Positions 36,221 through 43,945 of a stretch of DNA of 64,000 bases are shown here, piece by piece. The stretch's first letter is position 1. The number at the start of each line of letters is the position of its first letter. Origin of the DNA: Vibrio sinus. GTDB lineage: Bacteria; Pseudomonadota; Gammaproteobacteria; Enterobacterales; Vibrionaceae. The stretch spans positions 186,001 to 250,000 of the forward strand of contig NZ_JAMKMR010000005.1 in the NCBI RefSeq assembly GCF_023634645.1. Reading direction: 5' to 3'. Made by a program: the position numbers and the translations under genes. Below the pieces are notes generated by a model. That model was not told the DNA's origin. It saw only the letters and a program-made list of their open reading frames with translations, and did no database searches.

Positions 36221-36906
36221 TATCTTCCTCTTCATATTTTTATGGCGTCCATTTCTTATCAAATTCTCGTTGCTCTTCTAACATCTCAATGCGCCTCCTT
36301 ATTTCCATAAATTTATGTTGTATTTTGACGCGCTTGATAGGTTTTGCTTTGCCGCTGGGATTCACAGCGAATCGCTTTGTCCTAGTGAGTGGGTAGGGCA
36401 TATTGGTTTCCTAATTTCGTTCTAGATTAATATATCGATAAAGAAAAATTTAAATTGTCATATGAATGTCTAATTTTTTTATTGATTATTCAGTCGAAGT
36501 TAATTCAATAGGTGGAGGCGTGGAAATTTCATAGATACACCAAGATCCATGCTTTTTAATGGAGCCAATTTATCCTTGTGCTAACAACTTAAATATTAAA
36601 TTCAATGAATTTAAAAACCAACAAATGATAACGAAGTGTAATCGACTATGTGATTGTATTTTATAATTAATTGTCACTATCGTTTCGAGTTTATGAAAGA
36701 GGGATATTTTACCGTAATTTTTTGTTTACATTCAAGAGACATTTTCGAATAAGAATTAACAATAATATCACTAACGAAAAGAACATGCTCAATAAATAGT
36801 TAGTTATACGTCAGCGATTAAATGCAACTAAAAGGAATTGGCAATAAACGACCCTAACGCAATTTGGAATATTGTTTAGTTTAGGGGTTCTTAGGTGTAA
36901 AGTTAA
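36221..36906. other. Divergent regulatory region upstream of the fimbrial operon
   Basis: Nearly 690 AT-rich bases between two divergently transcribed units. It holds the third copy of the 19-base motif (36723-36741), 165 bases before the chaperone gene. A 76-codon frame (36166-36396) overlapping the upstream gene on the other strand is not convincing. No repeat or RNA gene was recognised. Confidence 0.5.
36723..36741 (+). promoter_or_regulatory. Copy 3 of 19-base repeated motif (upstream of fimbrial operon)
   Basis: TGTTTACATTCAAGAGACA, one mismatch to the copy at 31736 and two to the copy at 11163. Position relative to the next start (165 bases) is similar to the capsule-side copy (205 bases). 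Confidence 0.45.
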
Positions 36907-37761
36907 ATGACCAATATATTGAAAACCCTTCTTAGGTTTTGCTCTCTTTTTTCTGTACTGTTTCCAATATCAGTATTCGCAGTTCCATTTTCTCATTGTG
37001 AACCTAGTGTATCAGTGAACGGTATGCTTGATTACTGGCACGTTGAAAAAGGGGCAGATACGATGGCCCCCCTAAGTAAAAAGGTGACTAACAACTCTTG
37101 CAAAGCAAGCTCGTATTATCTTGTTAAGGTGGCTCGAGTCACTGATCCACTCACTCAGCCAAAAGAGCACATACTGAATCCTAAAGAAATGTCCCAATCG
37201 GTTCTGGCTTACCCAGCAACGCTGGCCATTGGACCGCAGCGAACGGGTGAGACGAAATTAGTCCTGCCGAAAGGTCAGTCGGAGACATTACAGTTCTATC
37301 GGCTCATATTTAACCCTGTGCTACCTGAAAAGAAATACGGCTTTAACGTAGACAAAAAAGAGTTGAACAAAATCAAGAGTGAAACACGTATGGCACTCGC
37401 CATTTCAACCAATGTCGTCGTTGAACCACGTCATCCAGATTACACGTATAGTATCGAGCGAAAAAAGAACACGAATCAAATCCAAATCGACTATCGCGGC
37501 AATGCCCTCCTACAAGTGAGTGTCTATGGTCAATGTCAGGCAGAAAAATCATCGTCTAAATCTAACAAAAACATCACCGTGATCCCTTGCAGTGGTAAAT
37601 CCAGTTCTTTCTCATCCAGAATTTATACCGCTGATGTTGATAAGAAAAACAAAGGAGTAAAAGTCTTTGACTTGAGCCAGTTTAAAGGAAAAGTCAACGT
37701 TCATATCAAAAAAGGCGCCAAGTCAGATAACCATACCTTCAACATTTCGGAGCAGAAGTAA
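36907..37761 (+). CDS. Periplasmic chaperone of a CS1-type (alternate) fimbrial system
   Basis: The 284-residue protein has a signal peptide (to about residue 25, VFAVPF) followed by an immunoglobulin-like donor region, with YYLVKVARVTDPLT and the alternating hydrophobic strand SETLQFYRLIFNPVLPEKKYG typical of fimbrial chaperones. A second domain contains cysteines (YGQCQAEK, VIPCSGKS). Together with the usher two genes down it matches the alternate chaperone-usher class (CS1/CFA-I, Tcf). It would escort subunits through the periplasm. The next gene begins two bases after its stop. Confidence 0.75.
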   Translation: MTNILKTLLRFCSLFSVLFPISVFAVPFSHCEPSVSVNGMLDYWHVEKGADTMAPLSKKVTNNSCKASSYYLVKVARVTDPLTQPKEHILNPKEMSQSVLAYPATLAIGPQRTGETKLVLPKGQSETLQFYRLIFNPVLPEKKYGFNVDKKELNKIKSETRMALAISTNVVVEPRHPDYTYSIERKKNTNQIQIDYRGNALLQVSVYGQCQAEKSSSKSNKNITVIPCSGKSSSFSSRIYTADVDKKNKGVKVFDLSQFKGKVNVHIKKGAKSDNHTFNISEQK

Positions 37762-37763
37762 AC

Positions 37764-38897
37764 ATGAGCCGAGCAACGTATCTTATTGTCATGGGACTCT
37801 CTTTCTTAGGGAGTCTGTCATTCCCAGTTCAGGCGAAGTCTTTCCCGATGGTGAGTCTGCAAAGCCCAACGACGTTGACACTGAATGCACAGGCTGAAAA
37901 GCTGAATCGAGTCTCAGGTGGCAACGCCAGAATGCTGAATAAGAATGAACAAGCTTTGGTCCCAAGTCATTTTATTGCTTGGGCAGAGAGTCCTACGCAA
38001 AACGTTGTCGTTGACCATTCAAACCGTTCATCGATCACCCACTCAATGATGTCGGTTACATCATCTTCTGCGCGAGTGAATTTCCGTTATGGAGCTCAGC
38101 AAAAACAAGCCAACATTGCGTTACTAGGGTACTTGGTTGAAGTGACATCTAATGCTTCAAATAAACTCGCTCGCCTTCAAGCAAGCTCGAACTGCATAGT
38201 ATGGCAAGGGACGTCGGGTAACCACAAACAACTGCTAATAAAAAGTGCGTGCTCTGCACAAAATACCTTAGTGGGAGGTACTGGGGATTGGAAAGCCACC
38301 ATCAAAACACTTTATTACGGCATGAATGTTAGTGAGCTTAAAAAACTTAAAGGTGGGGTATGGCGTGTCTCTCAACCTGTATCTTTCGCTTTTAAAACCC
38401 CGTCAAAACAAATAAGTATTGCGTTAAGTCCGGGCAACTTATCTATTGATATCCCCGTTTCCAGCACGCTTGAAATTCTTAATCATTCAGAGGTGATTCT
38501 AGCAGCCGTAACAGACAGTCGTAGTGCGTCTAAGGATTATGTCAGCTCACCCAATAATGATGTGTCGTTAAAGTTTTCGACCAATCAGTCCATTACGGGT
38601 GTGAACTACCAGTTGTCGTGTGGTTCGACAATCAATGATAAAGATCTGTCGACTTGCGCGATTAAAAATACAGAATCTGGGACAAAAAACGCTCTTCATA
38701 TTCTTTTTACACCATGTGAAAGCGAGTACCGCTGTATACAGACACCAAAAACTCTGACAAGGAGCGCGCCTCTTCATATTCAGAACACTGAAGGGACACA
38801 ATATAGCAAGCTTCATGTGATAGCCCCAGGGCTAGGCCGACAAGTACCAGGGACGTATACCGGCATTATCACGATAACAGCAACAACGACTTATTAA
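37764..38897 (+). CDS. Putative fimbrial tip subunit/adhesin
   Basis: A 377-residue secreted protein with signal peptide (to about residue 24, VQAKS), no membrane anchor, a Ser/Thr/Asn-rich beta-type sequence and six cysteines. These fall in apparently paired positions (NCIVW with SACSAQN, then SCGSTI with TCAIKN, then PCESEYRCIQ). The C-terminus GTYTGIITITATTTY has the alternating pattern of a pilin donor-accepting domain. Located between chaperone and usher and larger than the pilin, it fits a two-domain tip adhesin like CooD/CfaE. Receptor unknown. Evidence is context plus general character; no adhesin motif is identified. Confidence 0.6.
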   Translation: MSRATYLIVMGLSFLGSLSFPVQAKSFPMVSLQSPTTLTLNAQAEKLNRVSGGNARMLNKNEQALVPSHFIAWAESPTQNVVVDHSNRSSITHSMMSVTSSSARVNFRYGAQQKQANIALLGYLVEVTSNASNKLARLQASSNCIVWQGTSGNHKQLLIKSACSAQNTLVGGTGDWKATIKTLYYGMNVSELKKLKGGVWRVSQPVSFAFKTPSKQISIALSPGNLSIDIPVSSTLEILNHSEVILAAVTDSRSASKDYVSSPNNDVSLKFSTNQSITGVNYQLSCGSTINDKDLSTCAIKNTESGTKNALHILFTPCESEYRCIQTPKTLTRSAPLHIQNTEGTQYSKLHVIAPGLGRQVPGTYTGIITITATTTY

Positions 38898-38910
38898 ACA
38901 GGGTGATGAG

Positions 38911-41670
38911 ATGAAACGGGTTGTTGTTGGCATATTGATTCTTTTGTTTGCATTGGTTTTTCTCAATGTGGCGAACGACTACGTCTCGAATAAAGAGACG
39001 AGGTCTCTCGATGTAATGACGTCTAAAGCGATACTGAGTCAGCAGCCTGACTCAACGTCACCTGCGGCGAACTCGAAGTCTATACAACATCTCACCACGT
39101 CTCATCAACACCTAGCCAGTGTGCCGGTCATTGAACGCCAAGTACGCTCGCAGAAGTTGACTAGGTCACCGCATAACGACTCTCGTGTAACGACATTGCA
39201 CAGCGACTCCGTTGCAAAAGCTGAGCCGCTCCCCAAATCTCAACCTGTGATGCCCAATTTAGAACAAACATCACCTCACGCTCAGACAAACAACGCCTCT
39301 TTCAAGCAATCTACTGGCCTGGATTGGTCGTCCATTCCGGGTCCGTTTGTCCAACAGTTTAAAGAGCAAGGGATCCCCGTTGATGCTTACTATAAAAAAA
39401 ATGCGTTGGGGCATTATAAGTTGCTCATTAGCGACTCAGGCAAGATGGTGATCGCCAAGCCCGAACGGCTACTCAAAAAATTGCCGTTAACCTCGGCCGC
39501 ACATCACTATTTACAAAGCTTGTTGACTCATGGTTTTCCAGTGAATCAAGCGATTGATTGCTCGCCATCACTGAGAAAAAGTAAGCTATGTGAAAACAAA
39601 TCACAGATTTTTTTAGCGAATCTCGATTTAACGTCACTCACTCTAAAATTGGAGTTGGGTCATGCCTTGTTTAGAACGCAGTCAAAAGAAGGCCGTGCGT
39701 ACCTACCCAATACAACACAACGATACGTATCCTCTGTACTGGATTATGATTTAAACTTTTCCAAAAATTATAATGTCAATCAGAGCCAGGCAGCGTCGCT
39801 TAACCTGCATAATGTGACTGGGTTTGGTCAGACACACCTCACCACGGATGCTTACCTTGGGAACGTATCATCGTTCGATAACTTAACGCTTGCGCATGAT
39901 TTTAAAAAGCACGCTGCCAGTGTTGGCTATCAAAACAGCTCACATGGATTTGGTAATGCTAACACTGGATCCGCCTACGGCTATTCTGGTTCAGCGGTGG
40001 TGGCCTCTTGGTATTCAAGCAATAACTTGCTGATTGATAAGCCTCAAAGTGCGCTGACCCCGATTACTTTGTTTGTTTCGCAACGCTCTCAAGTGCGGGT
40101 TTATCGGAATAATCGTTTACTCAGCGTGCAACAATTTGCGATGGGGATGAACCAAGTCGATACTCGTCGTTTTCCTGGCGGAAATTATCCGGTAAAAATT
40201 GATATTTACCAAGGCAATCAGTTGGTGAAAAGTCTCACCAGAATGGTCAATAAGCCGTTTGATATCTCAGCGTTAGATCCAGACAGTGGTTGGGCGTATT
40301 CCTTTTGGGCAGGTTCAGCGAACACCGAGGAAAGTGCTTCTTTCAATCAACCGTACTTAGGATTTGCACTGCGTAAGGTCATCAATCCGCACGTGTTTTC
40401 GGGCCTAAGCGCATATTCGATTGGTTCTCTTGGGGTTGTCGAGCTCGACAACCAGTTGATACTTCCAAAGGGTGTGACTGGCAACGTGAATATGGCGAGT
40501 GATACTCGTCACGGCTCAGCGCTTAGCATGGCATTAAATAAAAGTTTCCCTGGCTATGGCAGTGTGGCACTCAGTTATAACCGGACCAATCGAAGTCAAG
40601 ACAGTGAGTTCTCTCCCTTTCAATCTTCGTCCAGTAGTCTTAATGTCAGTGGCTCAGTGTCTTTAGGTGTGTTTGGGTCACTCAATGCTGGGGCTGATTT
40701 CAGTTTATCTAACCATACTGCCTCGTATAATGCAGGGTACAACACCACCTTGTATCAAAAAAATGGGTTATCTATCAATGGCGCACTGATGGCCAATAAA
40801 ACGGTGGATAACACATCCTCACAGAGCTCAAATATCGATTATACGGCCTCGGTGACACTGAATTACACCTTTGACAATAGTGATTCTGTGAATTTAAGTG
40901 CTGCTCGTGGGGCTGAAAACCAGATGAGCTACAACGGCAACTATCACCATAGCTTTTTTAAAGATAGCCCATTTAATGATGTAACGGCTGGATTTAGTTC
41001 TTACAACGATTCTCGTCAAACGTATGGCACTTTAACGATGAACCATCCGGCCATCACGGGCGCTTTCTATGGAAATGCCACCCAAGATGCGACTACTCAT
41101 GCAATCAGTCACTCTTTAGGAGGGTCACTTCATGGCGCGATGGCATTAACATCGTCTGGGTTGGCTCTGAATGGGAAAAAAGGGGACAGCGGCTTGATGG
41201 TCAATATGGACATCCCAGATAACCAAAAGATGAACTTGAATATTAATGACACCTCCTATCAGGTTCACGCCGGGCAAAACTATATTCCGCTGAGTAACTA
41301 TGAGAGCTACCGTGCGTACCTTTTGTCTGGGGCTAAATCCGATTCATTTTATTGGACGAATAAAGAAGAAGATTTCACGTTGTTCCCTGGCAATATTTAC
41401 AGCGCTCAGTGGAAAGCAGTGCCAGTCGTTCATGTTCTGGGGCAGCTGATGCAAGGTGAAAAGCCTGCGGCTCAAGCCAAGGTGGACAATCATCTAGCGC
41501 CCACCTACACCGATGCGCAGGGTTTCTTTATGACCAGTTTGGATAAAAATAAGCCCACACTCACCTTTACGCTCAGTGACGGTACAACGTGTCACTATCG
41601 GGCTAAGAAAGAAGAATTACAGAAAATGAACAATGGTAATTGGCTTGGGACGATTCAGTGTGCGCCATAA
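38911..41670 (+). CDS. CS1-type outer-membrane usher
   Basis: The 919-residue protein contains the alternate-usher barrel (TcfC-like): SGSAVVASWYSSNNLLIDKP, ITLFVSQRSQVRVYRNNRLL, FPGGNYPVKIDIYQGNQLVK and a long run of amphipathic strands. Its C-terminal CS1-pili-formation domain is WKAVPVVHVLGQLMQGEKPA, then APTYTDAQGFF and a terminal Cys pair. Unusually the N-terminus is a membrane-anchor-like segment (VVVGILILLFALVFLNVA) followed by about 110 residues of Ser/Gln/Pro-rich linker before the folded part begins near residue 135. The usher would assemble and secrete the fimbria. It starts 13 bases after the tip gene. Confidence 0.85.
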   Translation: MKRVVVGILILLFALVFLNVANDYVSNKETRSLDVMTSKAILSQQPDSTSPAANSKSIQHLTTSHQHLASVPVIERQVRSQKLTRSPHNDSRVTTLHSDSVAKAEPLPKSQPVMPNLEQTSPHAQTNNASFKQSTGLDWSSIPGPFVQQFKEQGIPVDAYYKKNALGHYKLLISDSGKMVIAKPERLLKKLPLTSAAHHYLQSLLTHGFPVNQAIDCSPSLRKSKLCENKSQIFLANLDLTSLTLKLELGHALFRTQSKEGRAYLPNTTQRYVSSVLDYDLNFSKNYNVNQSQAASLNLHNVTGFGQTHLTTDAYLGNVSSFDNLTLAHDFKKHAASVGYQNSSHGFGNANTGSAYGYSGSAVVASWYSSNNLLIDKPQSALTPITLFVSQRSQVRVYRNNRLLSVQQFAMGMNQVDTRRFPGGNYPVKIDIYQGNQLVKSLTRMVNKPFDISALDPDSGWAYSFWAGSANTEESASFNQPYLGFALRKVINPHVFSGLSAYSIGSLGVVELDNQLILPKGVTGNVNMASDTRHGSALSMALNKSFPGYGSVALSYNRTNRSQDSEFSPFQSSSSSLNVSGSVSLGVFGSLNAGADFSLSNHTASYNAGYNTTLYQKNGLSINGALMANKTVDNTSSQSSNIDYTASVTLNYTFDNSDSVNLSAARGAENQMSYNGNYHHSFFKDSPFNDVTAGFSSYNDSRQTYGTLTMNHPAITGAFYGNATQDATTHAISHSLGGSLHGAMALTSSGLALNGKKGDSGLMVNMDIPDNQKMNLNINDTSYQVHAGQNYIPLSNYESYRAYLLSGAKSDSFYWTNKEEDFTLFPGNIYSAQWKAVPVVHVLGQLMQGEKPAAQAKVDNHLAPTYTDAQGFFMTSLDKNKPTLTFTLSDGTTCHYRAKKEELQKMNNGNWLGTIQCAP

Positions 41671-41783
41671 GGTCTCGTTCTAGGCACATAGGGAGCTCTT
41701 ATTCAATACCAGAAGATATGTTGTGGTTAAAGGTAAGAGAGAGCTAAGGATAAATTAAACTTTACAATATAGGTAAATACATT

Positions 41784-42497
41784 ATGAAAAAGAAACTTTT
41801 AACATCTTTGGTTGCATTGGCAACAATCGGAGCTTGCGGGGCAGCTAACGCTTCTACTACTGCCGGCCCGGTTGAGGCAAATTTTAAAGTTGAAGCAACT
41901 GTGGGTGACGTTCAGCCATCAGTGGATCTTGCGATATGGAGCAAGCAATCCGGGAGTCAAGTACAAGGTACTACAGTGGATGCAACTTTCGACGATAATG
42001 TTGTGGCAGGTAACGGTTCGGAACATTGGGGCTTTAATTTATCGGCTACTTATTCACCAGCGCCACGTTTTGATAGCTTAGCCAAACAATATGCAGTAGA
42101 GGTCACTCCACATCATGCTCATATTTCAGAAATTCATTTAGAAACTACAGAAAAATTGCTTAAAGACGCAGCAGGTGATGAGGTTGCTGGTAGTACAGCT
42201 AGGATGTGGTTACCGGGCACCAACGGAATCATACCGGGTCCTATTAATGATCCGACTGTAGCTTATAGTTGGGGTGGGACGATGGAGAGGGGAGCTCCTT
42301 TAACTCAAAGTTACGACGTTGATGCTAATGGTATTCAGTACCAAAACGGCGAGTCTTTGTACCTCCCTGTTTCTATCGTTGCTTGGATGCCAGTTGGCGA
42401 TTATAGCTCTGCCTTGGCGACTTCGCAGAGTAACGGTAGTCCTGTAGATGTAAGCCCTGATCAGCCTATAACCCTCACTGTTACAGTGGATTACTAG
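41784..42497 (+). CDS. Major fimbrial subunit (CS1-type pilin)
   Basis: The 237-residue secreted protein has a signal peptide (KKKLLTSLVALATIGACGAA, ending at ANAS), then FKVEATVGDVQPSVDLAIW and a C-terminal strand PITLTVTVDY. This layout, with an N-terminal donor-strand-like segment and no conserved disulfide, is like CfaB/CooA pilins, though the protein is longer (about 215 mature residues instead of about 150). It lies last in the operon, with a 113-base gap after the usher and a terminator after it, which may allow separate, higher expression. Confidence 0.7.
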   Translation: MKKKLLTSLVALATIGACGAANASTTAGPVEANFKVEATVGDVQPSVDLAIWSKQSGSQVQGTTVDATFDDNVVAGNGSEHWGFNLSATYSPAPRFDSLAKQYAVEVTPHHAHISEIHLETTEKLLKDAAGDEVAGSTARMWLPGTNGIIPGPINDPTVAYSWGGTMERGAPLTQSYDVDANGIQYQNGESLYLPVSIVAWMPVGDYSSALATSQSNGSPVDVSPDQPITLTVTVDY

Positions 42498-42560
42498 AAC
42501 CGAAGAAACAAAAGAAACAAAAAGGGAAAACAAAAAACAAAAAGGACATACACCACAAAC

Positions 42561-42597
42561 AAAGAGGCAAATCATAATCATGTTTTGTCTCTTTTTT
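42561..42597 (+). terminator. Intrinsic terminator of the fimbrial operon
   Basis: AAAGAGGCAAA pairs with TTTGTCTCTTT (ten Watson-Crick pairs and one G-T) around a loop of about 13 bases, running into six T. A nearly T-free, A-rich stretch (42498-42570) precedes it. Confidence 0.75.
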
Positions 42598-42786
42598 AAT
42601 GTTTATTAATACAATGATGTTGTTCTGGATTACTTTTATTCGTCAACATTGGGGTAGAGAATAAAAATATCGTAGCAGCGCATGAAACTAGCCAACCGAT
42701 GGTGCTTTTAAGGTGTATCCGTTTGGACTAGCTATCTAGAGACAGAGCATGAACTCGCTGTCGGTGGGTCTGTTGTTTAAAATGTA

Positions 42787-43305
42787 TTAGGTTTGGTTTA
42801 CAACCGATAAAACTGGTTTTGTGTTTTTCCCTTCTCGATATTGTCTTGCACTCCAGTCCACGAGCTCTAGGTAATCGAGTAAACGAAAAGGCAGCCCTTT
42901 ACTGAGTTCATTGGTTAGGTTGCCGATAAATACGGTCAGTCCATGGTGTACTTTGCTGAGTGTTGGTGATGTGTTTTTGAGAGAGCGAATTCGGTTTTGT
43001 ATGGACGTATGGCTTGAGGTTTCGGGTGCTTTGCTCACTCCCGCTCGCACCGGGTTTAAGTCGACATAAGCCATGGCGAGTAATGCTTGTTCATCGAGCA
43101 AGGCTTGGCTTTTAAAACGGCTTTCCCAAAAATGCCCTTTGCAGTTATCTTCTTTATTGGCTCGGCAGGCGATGTCATAGTTGAGCTCTTTCATAAACCA
43201 ACTTAGGTTACACAGCCTTTCTCGCCATTGTTCGATTAACGCATCTATAGCGTCGGATTCCGCTTTACTTAGGAGTGAATGGCTAATCCAATGCTGAACG
43301 AGCAT
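42787..43305 (-). pseudogene. REP-associated tyrosine transposase (RAYT), 5' truncated
   Basis: The 172-codon frame contains the C-terminal region typical of RAYT/TnpA-REP proteins: LCNLSWFMKELNYDIACRAN, KGHFWESRFKSQALLDEQAL and LAMAYVDLNPVRAGVS. The catalytic N-terminal part with the HUH motif and the tyrosine is missing; upstream in-frame codons (RWGKHHHLP) are not homologous. Such enzymes act on REP-type palindromes. I see no REP cluster here. The fragment marks a rearrangement boundary just upstream of the effector pair. Confidence 0.8.
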
Positions 43306-43492
43306 AGGTAGGTGGTGGTGCTTGCCCCACCGTACAACGACTATTGAACGAGAGTTTTACATGTAGTTCAACAGGTTGGCGTTACCTCCCAATTATGAGC
43401 AATGATATATAAGTTTACGTTAATGCGACAGAAGCTATATATAAGCAGGTTTTAATTGGAATAGGTCACATTTCAACACACGAGATAACCCT

Positions 43493-43942
43493 ATGCCAAC
43501 TCCAATTAATCCTATGAACTCACAACCCATTCAACACCAAGAGCTGGATATATTGATCAGTCACTTATTGGAGAGCATCGGATTATCATCGGCAACACTG
43601 TCGGGTTTGCACGCCGAAAATACATTAGCTATCCAGATTCAGGGATTACCTGATGTCATGCTATCTCGGATGAATAGCGGCCTGTGGTTTTGGAGCCAAT
43701 TACGTGAACTGACCGACTCCAGACTGATGGATTATGCCGCTTCGGTACTTTCTGTGATCATCTCCCCGATAGAAGGCGTCGAAGGTGGCCAAGTCACTTT
43801 GGGCTTGGGCGACAACGGGTACGAACTCAAAGCTCTGGTCAGTTCACAAATGTTAATTGAGGAAAGTGGCTTAGAGGCTGTTTTCCGAGGATTTGCTAAC
43901 ACGCTTGCTTTACTTCAACATGAACTTCAATTGGGAGGCTAA
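43493..43942 (+). CDS. Type III secretion chaperone, InvB/SpaK family
   Basis: The 149-residue acidic protein aligns along most of its length with InvB/SpaK, the SPI-1-type class IB chaperone. Corresponding blocks are the start region HQELDILISHLLESIGLSSA, the centre MNSGLWFWSQLRELTDSRLM (InvB has a WIWAQL core), GGQVTLGLGDNGYELKALV (InvB GGQLLLGEQNGELTLKALV) and GLEAVFRGFANTLALLQHEL at the end. These chaperones bind the N-terminal region of effectors and guide them to the secretion machine. The effector-like gene starts three bases after the stop, the classic pair arrangement. No type III apparatus gene is in the window. Confidence 0.8.
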   Translation: MPTPINPMNSQPIQHQELDILISHLLESIGLSSATLSGLHAENTLAIQIQGLPDVMLSRMNSGLWFWSQLRELTDSRLMDYAASVLSVIISPIEGVEGGQVTLGLGDNGYELKALVSSQMLIEESGLEAVFRGFANTLALLQHELQLGG

Positions 43943-43945
43943 GTT

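Noticed and set aside
36166..36396. 76-codon plus-strand frame
   Set aside because: Antisense to the start of the unknown secreted protein, without ribosome site.
42498..42570. A-rich, nearly T-free stretch after the pilin gene
   Set aside because: Striking composition but it leads straight into a normal terminator; no repeat or frame found.
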